NCBI GenBank assembly: GCA_050733935.1
Contig: JBOHUC010000031.1
Span: forward strand, 1 to 53,300
Direction of reading: 5' to 3'
Source: JBOHUC01 sp050733935
GTDB lineage: Bacteria; Eisenbacteria; RBG-16-71-46; DASYSL01
DNA: 53,300 bases
Shown here: piece after piece, positions 41,547-50,679 of the stretch
Layout: every line of letters starts with the position of its first letter
Numbering within the stretch: the stretch's first letter is position 1
The notes under the pieces: generated by a model
Databases searched by the model: none
The model's input: the letters and a program-made list of their open reading frames with translations, nothing else
Told to the model about the DNA's origin: nothing
Translations under genes and position numbers: made by a program

Positions 41547-43235
41547 CTAGCGGGGGCCCGCCAACCCCACGTGCTCCTCGAGCCATCGAGCCAGGTCGGA
41601 TTGGAAGCCAGGAACGTAGTGGCTCAGCGAGCGCACTTCACGCCCATATCCCGTCCGGGACACGAGCAGCCCGTGGTTCCCATCGTCGAACACTCGCACG
41701 GTCGCATCGCGGTTCCCGGCATCTGCCAGAGCGCTTCGGAAGAGAAGTGTGCTCTCGGCGGTTGGCACCGAGCGATCCAGTCCGCCGAGCATGATGTAGA
41801 CCGGCACGCGAACCGTGCGCCAGTACGGAATCGGATCGAATTGCCACTCCGTTCTCAGCTTGTTCACGAACGCTCCGCCCATGCTGTCTGCAGGTGAGAC
41901 CAGTGGAACCCAGGCGACGCGCGCCCATGGAAACCAGGGCGCTCGGGCAACCGCGCTGACCTCGGCGCGCAGCGAGTCCCAGGCGAGCGGGGCGATCGTT
42001 GGGTGCTGGATGACAAAGTCGGTCACGCGCTGACGGATGGCCACCCCCTCCTTTATATCGGCTTCCGAGAATCCTTCCGATCGCAGGTCGTTGCCGACTT
42101 CGTAGGCGATGTTGTCTCCCACTCTTCGGGCTGATCCTGACCGAACGGCGATAAATGCCACGCGGCCGCCGGAGCGCGAGGATGCGAGCGGTGCGATGTA
42201 CCCGCCGTTGCTCATGCCGTAGAGGCCGATCCGATCGGGATCGATGTCGCTTCTAGACTGAAGGTATTGAAGACCCGCCACCACGTCGTCGGCCAGATCT
42301 TCATAGGTGCCCGTGTTCGCATCTCCCGTGGACGCACCACCCCCACGCTTGTCGAAAGCGAGCACCGCCAAACCGCGGCCGGAGAGAAAGCTCGACCAAT
42401 AGCCGAAGTCCCGGGTCGGGATGGTGCGGCCGGCGCCGTGAATCAGGATGACGGCTGGGTGTCGGCCCCCTCCTTTCGGAACCGCGACCGTACCGACGAG
42501 CCGCACGGGCCCGTTCACGAAGGTCACATCCTCGGTCACGTGATCATCGAGTCGCACCGCTTCGACGGCCGCGGCCCCCTGCTCGCGCCACGTGAGCGCG
42601 CGGGCATTTCCGCTCCCGTTCAGGTGGACGTCGGCCCGAATCGCGATGGGGTAGTCGATCGTGAATGTCGGTCCGGTGAAGAACACGGTATCCGACAGTC
42701 CGTAGAGAATGCCTCCGCGCAGCGTCTTCGAATCGAAAAAGGCGAGCCAGCCGCTCGCCTCATCCATCGGTCCCATCGAGATCACTCGATCGTGCGCGAT
42801 TCGGTAGTTCCCGGCGAGCCGACGCACGATCGAGGAGTCGTACGCCATGCGATGGATCAGATGGCACTCCCCCCGCCTCTCGTGGACTCGGAGCGTGCCG
42901 TCGATGGCGCCATCCTTCACGTTGCCTTCGAAACGTGCGGTGTCGGCGCGCAACGGGAAGGCGAAGGAGAGGGACGGAGGTACCCACCGCACGTCGAAGA
43001 GACTCAGACCCCAGTCGTTGTGTTCGGGGAGGTCGGCGACCCCCTTGACGTCGGGCGGAGAACCGGTAAAGCGCATGCGAACGAAGCTTGTGGAATCGCC
43101 GACCGCAATCTGCCCGACCCAGTCCCCGCTGAACAGAGACTCTTCGGGTGATTTCGACGGATCTTGCGCGAACGCGTTCCCACTACCGAGTGGTGCGGCC
43201 AACATCACGAACACCACCAGTCGACGAACCTTCAC
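41547..43235 (-). CDS. Exported alpha/beta hydrolase (dipeptidyl-peptidase-like S9/Abhydrolase type)
   Basis: A 562-residue protein with a GTG start at 43235 (GAGG 5 nt upstream) and signal peptide MKVRRLVVFVMLAAPLGSGNAFAQ. Residues about 30-235 form a beta-rich N-terminal domain. The hydrolase part has oxyanion HPAVILIHGAGRTIPTRDFGYW (about 265), LAFDKRGGGASTG, nucleophile Ser in GLYGMSNGGYIA (about 345), acid Asp in YIMLGGLDRSVPTAE, and His in VFDDGNHGLLVSRTG. Family members act as esterases or peptidases outside the cytoplasm. Confidence 0.9.
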   Translation of the reverse strand: MKVRRLVVFVMLAAPLGSGNAFAQDPSKSPEESLFSGDWVGQIAVGDSTSFVRMRFTGSPPDVKGVADLPEHNDWGLSLFDVRWVPPSLSFAFPLRADTARFEGNVKDGAIDGTLRVHERRGECHLIHRMAYDSSIVRRLAGNYRIAHDRVISMGPMDEASGWLAFFDSKTLRGGILYGLSDTVFFTGPTFTIDYPIAIRADVHLNGSGNARALTWREQGAAAVEAVRLDDHVTEDVTFVNGPVRLVGTVAVPKGGGRHPAVILIHGAGRTIPTRDFGYWSSFLSGRGLAVLAFDKRGGGASTGDANTGTYEDLADDVVAGLQYLQSRSDIDPDRIGLYGMSNGGYIAPLASSRSGGRVAFIAVRSGSARRVGDNIAYEVGNDLRSEGFSEADIKEGVAIRQRVTDFVIQHPTIAPLAWDSLRAEVSAVARAPWFPWARVAWVPLVSPADSMGGAFVNKLRTEWQFDPIPYWRTVRVPVYIMLGGLDRSVPTAESTLLFRSALADAGNRDATVRVFDDGNHGLLVSRTGYGREVRSLSHYVPGFQSDLARWLEEHVGLAGPR

Positions 43236-43598
43236 GTGAGCCTCCGCGAACGTAACCAGGAGGAGGCCCCTGGGTCACGGTCACTCCAATACGTGGGCAC
43301 GGCCCGGCGCACGGGGGGATTCGGTGCAGGGAGTCACTATGGGGGCAGCGATTTGTTGGATTCTTTGCCAGGCGATAACGTTGGAAACCGCGCGCCAGTC
43401 GCCCCCATTCCGGCCGCGCCGCCCGAGTCGTCAGGACTTGAGCAATCCCCTTTACACGCCCAGTACAGGCTCCTAGGCTCATGTCGTTTCCCTTCACCAC
43501 CTCCCCGGCATGAGGTTCGGTCGACGTTCTTCGACCACGCTCGCCGCTCCCCGCGTCGGTTGCTCCCTCCGAGACTCACTCCCATGAGGGATTCATCC
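43236..43598. other. Intergenic region, nothing recognised
   Basis: 363 bp between divergent genes, containing both promoters. The frame stays open on the plus strand but shows no family resemblance and no ribosome site until the GAGGG before ATG 43599. Confidence 0.5.
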
Positions 43599-45428
43599 AT
43601 GAATCGCGTCCTCGTCCTCACGGCATTGCTCGTGGTGGCACTTGCCTCCCATGTCGGGGCGGCCGTCCCTCAGACCATGAGCTATCAAGGTGTGCTGACC
43701 GACAACTCCGGCAATCTCGTTCCTGACGGCGCGTACGACCTTACGTTCAGGATTTTCGATGTCAGCGTCGCAGGTGCTGCTCTCTACGCGGAGACGCACC
43801 CGGCGGTGCTCGTCACCAAGGGGGGGTTCAGCGTCGTCATCGGCGAGATCACGCCGATCAACCTGCCGTTCGACGTCCAGTACTGGCTCGAGGTGCAGGT
43901 CAACCTCGACGCGCCGCTCGTCCCGCGAGTGAAGTTCGCGTCCTCGCCCTACGGGCTTTCACTCCGACTCCCGTTCGTCGGCTCGACCGACGTCGCGACA
44001 CCCGGAGCGGGCATCGAGATCACGAACACCGGCACGGGTCGAGCCCTTTCGGGGACTTCCAACAGCACCCTGGCAGGTGCAGCGGCGATCCTAGGGATCA
44101 TTTCGAGCACGGGTCCGGGATCCAATTCCGCGGCCGTGCGCGGCCAGAATAGCGGCACGGGGGGAAACGGTGTCGGGGTCTACGGCTCTCACGCAGGTAG
44201 TGGCCTGGGGGTCTTCGGCACTTCGATTTCGGGCGACGGCGTGCGCGGAATCACGAACAGCGGATTTGGGGTTCAAGCCGCGGCGCTGACCACCGGGACG
44301 GGGTTGGTTTCTCAGGCGCAGACCGGGACGGCGATCTTCGCGACGAGTGACGACGGGATCGGGGTGAATGCCCTGAGCTCGACGTTCAAGGCCATCTACG
44401 GCCAGACGAACTCGACGGCGGGCGGCGCGTACGCGATTCATGGCGTGGTGAACCCGACGAACCCTGGGACGGCATCCGCGGCGTTACGCGGCGAGAACAA
44501 CGGCACCGGACCCTTCGGAATCGGAGTCTACGGCACCCAGGACGGCACCGGCTACGGAGTGCAAGGCACAGCCCCCGGGGGTCGTGGCGTGTTCGGATCG
44601 AGCACGACCGGCCAGGGCGTCTACGCTTCAAGCGCGAGCGGGGACGCTGTGTTCGCCACGACCGCGACAGGCAGGGCCGTCTACGCTCAGAACGCAAGCA
44701 CGGCAAACAACGCCTATGCGATCCACGGCGTCATTCTGAGCACGGCTCCGGGCGGCGCTTCGGCCGGTGTGCGTGGGCAGAACAACGGCACGGGAGTCGT
44801 CGGCATCGGTGTCTGGGGCTCGCACGCGGGCTCTGGATGGGGCGTGTATGGATCTGCCCCTCTGGCCGGGTACGCCGGCAACTTCTCAGGACGGGTCAAC
44901 GTCACCGGCACCCTGACCAAGGGCGCGGGCGCGTTCAAGATCGACCATCCGCTCGATCCCGAGAACCAGTACCTCTACCACTCGTTCGTCGAGTCGCCCG
45001 ACATGAAGAACATCTACGATGGCGTGGTCGTGCTCGACGAGTACGGCGAGGCCACGATTACGATGCCCGAGTGGTTCGAGGCGCTGAACCAGGACTTTCG
45101 CTATCAGCTCACCGCGATCGGAGAGCCTGCGCCGAATCTCCACGTGGCACAGAAGCTCGAGGCCTGCCGTTTTCAAATCGCGGGCGGCGTGTCGGGGATG
45201 GAGGTGTCCTGGCAGCTCACCGGCATTCGGCACGATGCGGCGGCGAACGCCCATCGCATTCCACTGGAGGTGGCGAAAGCAGACGAGGAACGCGGACTCT
45301 ATCTCGATCCGGTGGCCTTCGGGCAGCCCGAAGAGAAGGGAATCGGTTACCAGGAGCAACGCCGCCTGAGCGGTGAGGAGCGTACGGTCGCTGCGACGAC
45401 AGACGTTCCGGCACGTGGACGGAGGTGA
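43599..45428 (+). CDS. Exported repeat-rich protein with tail-fibre-like C-terminus
   Basis: A 609-residue protein. The ATG at 43599 is chosen because GAGGG lies 8 nt upstream, inside the extra codons of a longer frame; signal peptide MNRVLVLTALLVVALASHVGA. N-terminal domain MSYQGVLTDNSGNLVPDGAYDLTFRIFDV resembles those of many Planctomycete/Acidobacterial/Eisenbacterial proteins. Residues about 145-430 contain Gly-rich repeats (VRGQNSGTGGNGVGVYGSH, GVWGSHAGSGWGVYGS), likely a beta-helix or beta-solenoid. The C-terminus FKIDHPLDPENQYLYHSF, MKNIYDGVVVLDEYGEATI, then LYLDPVAFGQPEEKGIGYQ is a conserved module often found at the ends of such proteins, reminiscent of phage tail-fibre chaperone regions. 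Probably trimeric and extracellular. Confidence 0.8.
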   Translation: MNRVLVLTALLVVALASHVGAAVPQTMSYQGVLTDNSGNLVPDGAYDLTFRIFDVSVAGAALYAETHPAVLVTKGGFSVVIGEITPINLPFDVQYWLEVQVNLDAPLVPRVKFASSPYGLSLRLPFVGSTDVATPGAGIEITNTGTGRALSGTSNSTLAGAAAILGIISSTGPGSNSAAVRGQNSGTGGNGVGVYGSHAGSGLGVFGTSISGDGVRGITNSGFGVQAAALTTGTGLVSQAQTGTAIFATSDDGIGVNALSSTFKAIYGQTNSTAGGAYAIHGVVNPTNPGTASAALRGENNGTGPFGIGVYGTQDGTGYGVQGTAPGGRGVFGSSTTGQGVYASSASGDAVFATTATGRAVYAQNASTANNAYAIHGVILSTAPGGASAGVRGQNNGTGVVGIGVWGSHAGSGWGVYGSAPLAGYAGNFSGRVNVTGTLTKGAGAFKIDHPLDPENQYLYHSFVESPDMKNIYDGVVVLDEYGEATITMPEWFEALNQDFRYQLTAIGEPAPNLHVAQKLEACRFQIAGGVSGMEVSWQLTGIRHDAAANAHRIPLEVAKADEERGLYLDPVAFGQPEEKGIGYQEQRRLSGEERTVAATTDVPARGRR

Positions 45429-45539
45429 AGCCCATGCTCAGGCAGCTCGGAATCTCCATCGTCTGCGTGCGGCACGGCCGGCCAGGCCGCGGTCGTCGAC
45501 CCGGTACGGGATGACTCGCCTGGACCCGCGTCCGCGCAA

Positions 45540-46580
45540 TCAGGCCGCCTGAGCTTCCGGTTTCTCGGGGCTCTTTCGCAGCTGGGCAGCCAGCTCGTGG
45601 TCATCCAAAAGGTTGCGGGCGGCAGAGCGCCCGGCCTCAAATGCCTGGCGGATCTTTTGGGGATCAAACTCGAGTGCATCGGAGAATTCTCGATCCGGTA
45701 CGACGGCATGAACCCGAACGTATTGGTACTTCGGCGGAGAGTAAGGGAACTCTAGTCCGTCCAATAGCCCATCGGCCACCGCCGCGCCGAGTCGCTCGAC
45801 CAACCGTGTCCGGAGCTCGACATGGGACCGCACGGCATTGTTGATGGCCAGGGCGTACCTCAGGTCTTCTCGGTAAATCTCGTTGATCAACATGGAAAGT
45901 GCCCGTTTGCCAATTTTCAGGCCCGTCTTCCATGGCCCCCTTTCCTCCACCATCGACAGCGGCGACGCAAGGAGAACATACATCTCCAGCTCTTGGTTCG
46001 GAGAGATCGCGTGGAGATGCTTGAGGGCATCGAAGGCCTCGTCGAGAGGAGTCACACTGCGGACGCCCCCATCGACGCCGGAGCGGTCGCCTACGGGAAC
46101 GGGTGGGAACAGGACCGGCATCGACGAGCTGGCGAGTGTGCAGGCATGAATGGCTTCGTGATTTTGGTCGATGCTCTCGTATCCGCCGGTTTCCAGCCAG
46201 CTCACTCCGATTCGAAATTCCCTCGAGGAGCCGCGCAAGTCATCGATTCGGCCAAAGCGCTCGATCTTCTCACGTAATGGACTCGGATCGTGGACGCTGT
46301 CCTTCATCACGAAAGCCAGGACCTGTCCCAGGAAGCGATGGCGATAGATGTCGCGGTCGGAGTCGATTCCCAGCCAGAGACGCTTGAGCACCTCGATCTG
46401 AGAACGGAGGCCTTCTGGTCCCTTCGCTTGCGCAAGAACGAGAGCATTCAGCGCCCCTGCCGACACACCGGCGACAACCTGGAAGTCCAGTTGCCGCTCG
46501 TGCACGAGAGTGTCGACCGCACCTACTTGGAACGCGCCCTTCGCGCCTCCACCGCTCATCACCAAGGCTCGAATCGGCAT
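45540..46580 (-). CDS. Patatin-like phospholipase
   Basis: A 346-residue protein from the ATG at 46580, with GGGAGAG about 7 nt upstream. The oxyanion loop is SGGGAKGAFQVG (residues about 9-20), the nucleophile Ser is in VVAGVSAGALNAL (about 41), and the catalytic Asp is in SGVDGGVRSV (about 190): the Ser-Asp dyad of patatins. No signal peptide, so it acts in the cytoplasm or at the membrane, or as an effector. Length suits the RssA/YlbK group. Convergent with the repeat protein and divergent from the aspartic-protease gene. Confidence 0.94.
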   Translation of the reverse strand: MPIRALVMSGGGAKGAFQVGAVDTLVHERQLDFQVVAGVSAGALNALVLAQAKGPEGLRSQIEVLKRLWLGIDSDRDIYRHRFLGQVLAFVMKDSVHDPSPLREKIERFGRIDDLRGSSREFRIGVSWLETGGYESIDQNHEAIHACTLASSSMPVLFPPVPVGDRSGVDGGVRSVTPLDEAFDALKHLHAISPNQELEMYVLLASPLSMVEERGPWKTGLKIGKRALSMLINEIYREDLRYALAINNAVRSHVELRTRLVERLGAAVADGLLDGLEFPYSPPKYQYVRVHAVVPDREFSDALEFDPQKIRQAFEAGRSAARNLLDDHELAAQLRKSPEKPEAQAA

Positions 46581-46935
46581 GCCGCTCTCTCCCTCGGGCT
46601 CCGCTCGGAACTTGCAAATGACTTTCCGTCGCCACCGGTCCCCCATTGCCTCTCCTTCAGATAGTCAGAGACGAGCAGCGAAACGGGTAGCGGCAAATTG
46701 CCCGATGGACTCCGCCCGTCATGCGTCTTGCCCTTTCACGAAGGACCTCGCGCGGCTGGTTCCCGACGCCTGGAGACGTCGGGGTCCGTTCCAGGGTGGA
46801 CGGACCCCATGCGAGGGACTAGGTCGTGTCCCCCGGTTCCCTCCCGCCCTCCCGCGAGTTCCGCTGGCGGATTGCGCAACGTCCCTCCAACCCTCGAGCC
46901 ACCTCCGGTATCTGATCCGTTGCCCGGAGGAATCC
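46581..46935. other. Divergent intergenic region with two tandem hairpins
   Basis: 355 bp between the patatin and aspartic-protease genes. Two adjacent perfect 7-bp hairpins can be drawn: CCCGACG (46762-46768) with 46777-46783, and GGTCCGT (46783-46789) with 46800-46806. They could be part of a leader or attenuator. No ORF is convincing. Confidence 0.4.
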
Positions 46936-47916
46936 ATGCGCAGCTCCCTAGGAGTCATGACGATCGGTTTGCTCCTTTCCTGCGGAGGCCCGATGCGCTT
47001 TCAGATCCGCTCTTCCGTCGCGCTCATGATGGTCCTCGCCCCAGGCATCGCGTTCGGCTCCGAAACCGGGTCCGGCGAACGCCCGCTCGCGGAAGTGCCC
47101 TTCACGCTGCACCAGAACGGGATCATCGTGGACGCGACCGTGAACGGACACGACCACGTCAAGCTCCTGCTCGACACGGGTTGGGGACCGCTTGCACTGG
47201 TCGCGGCTTCGGCGCAGCGGCTCGGGCTCGCGGTGGATGCGCCCGACGCTGAGGGCCTGGGTCGGACGCATCTCCGCTCTCTTGCCATCGGGGACGCGGT
47301 TCAGAAAGAGCCCCTGGTCGAGGTCTTCCCGACCGAGGGCCTGGCCCCGCTCATTGGGCCGCACGACGGAGTGTTGAGCACGGCGTTTTTCCGGGACCTC
47401 GTGCTGCAGGTGGACTACCCGGCGAAGGTGGTTCGATTCTGGCGGCGCTCACCCATCGCGCGGACGCCGTCGACGAACCGGCGGCGGGCTTCGGTCCCCA
47501 TGGTCTTCTCGGCCCAGGCCGGCGGGCTGCCGTTCACCGATTCCGTCTACGTCAATCGCAAGCCGGTCCGCGGACTGTTCGATACCGGGGGATCCGGAGC
47601 ATTCGTCGCCACGCGCCGCTTCATCGAGCGCGCGCGCCTGCAACCGGTCCCGGACAGTGCGCGAACTTTCATCGGCCTGATGAGCGCCGACACCACCGCG
47701 CGGCAGCAGGTCCAGTTCACTCGAGTCGGCCAGGTGTCGTTGGGACCGTTTGCGGTGGACTCGGCGCGCGTGATGCTCGCGCCGCCGCTCCTGAGCGGGG
47801 ATGACTGGGGCCACGACCTCATCATCGGCTACGGTTTCATGCGGCACTATGTCGTCACGTTCGACTACCCGGGGCGGGTCGTGACACTCGAGCGGCCGTC
47901 CGAGAAGACGCCGTAG
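46936..47916 (+). CDS. Retropepsin-like aspartic protease, exported
   Basis: A 326-residue protein with two aspartic-protease lobes: first active-site motif VKLLLDTGWGPLALVAA and second VRGLFDTGGSGAFVATRRF, followed by GHDLIIGYGFMRHYVVTFDYPGRVVTLERP. Two starts each have a GGAGG box: ATG 46936 (MRSSLGVMTIGLLLSCGG, a lipobox-like LLSC) and ATG 46993 (MRFQIRSSVALMMVLAPGIAFG, a Sec signal). Either gives export. Bacterial proteins of this type (clan AA) are periplasmic or surface proteases. Confidence 0.9.
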   Translation: MRSSLGVMTIGLLLSCGGPMRFQIRSSVALMMVLAPGIAFGSETGSGERPLAEVPFTLHQNGIIVDATVNGHDHVKLLLDTGWGPLALVAASAQRLGLAVDAPDAEGLGRTHLRSLAIGDAVQKEPLVEVFPTEGLAPLIGPHDGVLSTAFFRDLVLQVDYPAKVVRFWRRSPIARTPSTNRRRASVPMVFSAQAGGLPFTDSVYVNRKPVRGLFDTGGSGAFVATRRFIERARLQPVPDSARTFIGLMSADTTARQQVQFTRVGQVSLGPFAVDSARVMLAPPLLSGDDWGHDLIIGYGFMRHYVVTFDYPGRVVTLERPSEKTP

Positions 47917-47970
47917 CCCTGGCGCATATTCGACACCTGCAGTGCTCGCAGACGGCCAAGAGGCGCGAGC

Positions 47971-47986
47971 GGAACCCGCGGGTTCC
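47971..47986. other. Perfect palindrome GGAACCCGCGGGTTCC
   Basis: A 16-bp self-complementary sequence 55 bp after the protease gene, possibly part of a weak terminator or a protein-binding site. No T-tract follows. The remaining 280 bp to the next gene look empty. Confidence 0.4.
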
Positions 47987-48200
47987 CACCAATCCCTTCT
48001 CAAGTTCTGAATTCCGCCGGGGACGTCAGGGACATCGAGGCCGGCTCAGCCGCGAGAGAAGGCTCTTGTCTGCCTCCGAGGTGGGAGTAGGCTCTGCGCC
48101 GCAGGATCGACTCCGTGCGCCCTCGCTCGAGAGAAGCGCGTGAGGCAGCCGAATGGCGGTGGAGATCGAGAAGGAGCCGAATCGCACCCGGAGGCAGACC

Positions 48201-48413
48201 ATGGCAGAGCAAGGCGGCAGCGGAAACTCGGTTAAGATGGTGGCAATTGTCGCCATCCTGGTTCTGGTCGCCCTGGCGGCCTGGTTCTTCATGGGGCAGA
48301 GGTTTCGTCAGGCAGCGACCTCTCCACCGGCGGCCAAAGCACCGGCGAGCGAGGAGAAGGCGGACATCAAAGTGGAGGTCGACTTGCCCGACTCGGTGAC
48401 GATCAAGCCCTGA
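48201..48413 (+). CDS. Small single-pass membrane protein
   Basis: A 70-residue protein. The ATG at 48201 is preferred because GGAGG lies 6 nt upstream; a start at 48153 in frame would add 16 charged residues. One hydrophobic helix (VKMVAIVAILVLVALAAWFFMG), then a Pro/Ala/Glu-rich periplasmic tail ending EVDLPDSVTIKP. Similar anonymous proteins are common in high-GC environmental bacteria. Function unknown; 87 bp upstream of the barrel gene. Confidence 0.7.
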   Translation: MAEQGGSGNSVKMVAIVAILVLVALAAWFFMGQRFRQAATSPPAAKAPASEEKADIKVEVDLPDSVTIKP

Positions 48414-48500
48414 TCGCGATAAGGATGGCTACATCCTGGCTGAACGTCCGGCGCCAACGGGCCCGTTCACGCTGGCGGGCGCTCTCCACAGGAGAACTCG

Positions 48501-49391
48501 ATGAGATTCCTGCACGGGTGGGTCGTTTCCTTCTCGCTGCTTGCTTGGCTTCTTGCCGTGGTTCCCGCGGTGGCGCAGCCTACCGACTCGACGACCACTC
48601 ACGCCACCCCTGCCGGCCAGCTTGTGAGCCTCTACAACAAGTGGGAGATCTCGCCCTCGCTCACGTCTGTCATCCTCAATACCGATCTTCGTGTCGACGC
48701 TAGCAACGGCGACTTTGGCACCACGATCGACGCCGAGGACGACCTGGGTCTCGCCACCGTCAAACTCCAGCCGCGCATCGATGCCCGACTGCGGTTAGGC
48801 CGCAAGCATGAACTGGAAGGCGGTTTCCAGTTCGCCGAGCGGACGGGAGAGACGGTCCTTCAGCGGGACATCGACTTCGCGGACACCACGTTCGTGGCGG
48901 GAGCAAGTCTCAACTCCACGCTCAACACGAATCTGCTTTTCCTGAACTACCGCTACGCAATCATCGCCAAGGACCGAACGCAGGCGGGTGTCGGGGTGGG
49001 GTTCGGCGCGCTCTTCTTCTCCATGGAACTGGACGCGCTGTCATCGGGCGGCATTTCAGTGAGCTACTCCGCGTCTAAGAGCCTCACGGCTCCTGTGGGT
49101 TCGCTGGGCCTCTACGGCCGGTTCCTGATGGGCACCCGATGGTCGGCCGAGACGGACGCCCGGTTCGTCAAGCTCCGGATCGATCGTTTCCACATTCGCT
49201 ATCTCGAAGCGAACCTGGCCGGCCGCTATTTCCTTTCTCGCAAGGTGGGTTTGGAACTGGGCGGAGGATTGGACGCGGTCGAAGTGGACGTGGATCCGCG
49301 CTTGAGCGTGGGCGATGCAGATTACGGTCCGTCGAGCCAAGTCAAGTTTTCGCTGACCAACGTGCGCCTGGGAGTCGTCTACATTCCCTAG
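48501..49391 (+). CDS. Outer-membrane beta-barrel protein
   Basis: A 296-residue protein with signal peptide MRFLHGWVVSFSLLAWLLAVVPAVAQ and AGGAG 6 nt upstream. The mature part is a long run of alternating strands: VKLQPRIDARLRLG, HELEGGFQFAERTG, LLFLNYRYAII, AGVGVGFGALFFSMEL, YGRFLMGTRWSAETDARFV, ANLAGRYFLSRKVGLELGGGL. The C-terminus is VRLGVVYIP. Likely 12 strands or more. Convergent with the serine hydrolase gene after 22 bp. Confidence 0.86.
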   Translation: MRFLHGWVVSFSLLAWLLAVVPAVAQPTDSTTTHATPAGQLVSLYNKWEISPSLTSVILNTDLRVDASNGDFGTTIDAEDDLGLATVKLQPRIDARLRLGRKHELEGGFQFAERTGETVLQRDIDFADTTFVAGASLNSTLNTNLLFLNYRYAIIAKDRTQAGVGVGFGALFFSMELDALSSGGISVSYSASKSLTAPVGSLGLYGRFLMGTRWSAETDARFVKLRIDRFHIRYLEANLAGRYFLSRKVGLELGGGLDAVEVDVDPRLSVGDADYGPSSQVKFSLTNVRLGVVYIP

Positions 49392-49413
49392 CCGAACGCA
49401 GAGCTCTGGTTTG

Positions 49414-50532
49414 CTACTTCGCAGGAGCGTCGAAGTCGAGCACGATCCTCGTGATGTCGGCCGCCAAGTCCCCGCGGTCCGGAAGGTTTTCGAGATTTGT
49501 CAGAATCGCGACCGCGAAACCGTGCCGCGGCATGAGCGCGAGCATTCCACTAACGCCCGGGCTCGAGCCTCCGTGAAAGACCCACCTGTCGGAATGCCAC
49601 TCTTCAAACTCCACTCCCCACCCCATGCCGTAGGGAACCTTTTCCCCACTTGCCAGCACAGCCGGCGTGATCATCCGGACAAACGTCTCGACTCGAACCA
49701 GTCGCCCCGTCATAACGGCCGCCGCGAACTTCGCCAGATCGTCGACAGTAGTGATGTAGCCGCCCGCAGGCAGTCGATTGCTCATGTCGACCTGCTGCGC
49801 ATTCCTCGGCTTCCCGTCGACGAGCACGTACCCGGCAGCCCGATTTGGGATGAGCACTGACGGGTCGTCATCACGGGTCGCTGTCATTCCGGCGGGATCC
49901 CAGACGTTCTCCTTCATGCATCGAAGGAAGGGCATGCCCGACGCACCTTCGATGACACAACCCAGCACGTCGTACCCGTACGTGCTGTAGAGGTACTTGG
50001 TCCCGGGGACGAACAGCAGGGAGTCGTCTTTGAAGGGCGCGAGCGCGGCGACGACGCTCTCGTAGTGCGTCGTGCTCGACTGCTCTTCGTCGCCCCTCGG
50101 GCCGCCGTAGTGGCGGATGCCGCTCAAGTGGGAGAGCAGCTCGCGCGGCGTGACGCGGTTGGGCTTGCGGGGAAAGGCAGGACAATAGAGCTGCACATCT
50201 GCCTCGAGGCTCAGTTTGCCTCGTTCGACGAGTTGCATGGCCGCGGTGGCCGTCATCGTCTTGCCGATCGATGCGCTGCGATACGCCGTCGTCGCTCGAA
50301 CCGGGACCGCATTTTCCAGGTCGGCAACGCCATACCCGTTCGACCAAGCCGGTATACCGTCGACGACTATGGCGATCGACAGCCCGGGAACATGATGCGA
50401 GGACATGAACGACTTCAGGAGCGCCTCGATCCGCTCGGCCTTCGCCGGCGCGAGCGTCGTGGCCGTGGCGTGAGCTCCGATCGAAAGACATAGACATTGC
50501 GCGACCAGGAGGGCTTGCAGCGCGCGCCTCAT
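49414..50532 (-). CDS. Exported serine hydrolase (beta-lactamase/PBP class C type)
   Basis: A 372-residue protein with signal peptide MRRALQALLVAQCLCLSIGAHA and AGGAG upstream of the ATG. Active-site Ser and Lys in YRSASIGKTMTATAAMQL (SxxK, residues about 87-95), the second motif as YSTYGYDVLGCVIEG (YxY in place of YxN), and the third as HGGSSPGVSG. This is the esterase/D-aminopeptidase-like group rather than a true beta-lactamase. GKLSLEADVQLYCPAFP and TPRELLSHLSGI are also family signatures. Confidence 0.93.
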   Translation of the reverse strand: MRRALQALLVAQCLCLSIGAHATATTLAPAKAERIEALLKSFMSSHHVPGLSIAIVVDGIPAWSNGYGVADLENAVPVRATTAYRSASIGKTMTATAAMQLVERGKLSLEADVQLYCPAFPRKPNRVTPRELLSHLSGIRHYGGPRGDEEQSSTTHYESVVAALAPFKDDSLLFVPGTKYLYSTYGYDVLGCVIEGASGMPFLRCMKENVWDPAGMTATRDDDPSVLIPNRAAGYVLVDGKPRNAQQVDMSNRLPAGGYITTVDDLAKFAAAVMTGRLVRVETFVRMITPAVLASGEKVPYGMGWGVEFEEWHSDRWVFHGGSSPGVSGMLALMPRHGFAVAILTNLENLPDRGDLAADITRIVLDFDAPAK

Positions 50533-50679
50533 CTGGACTCCTCAAACGGCGGAGTTGATCCCGCGGTCATTGCAAGGTCACCTTACTCTCCGAAGTTCTG
50601 GATCAGATTGCCAGCGTTGTCGCGAACCACACGATCGTACCTGGGTTGAAGCACGTCACCGAACAACCGGCTTCCCCCA

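Noticed and set aside
39895..41550. 551-codon ORF opposite the flavoprotein
   Set aside because: Antisense shadow; the minus-strand protein has clear domains.
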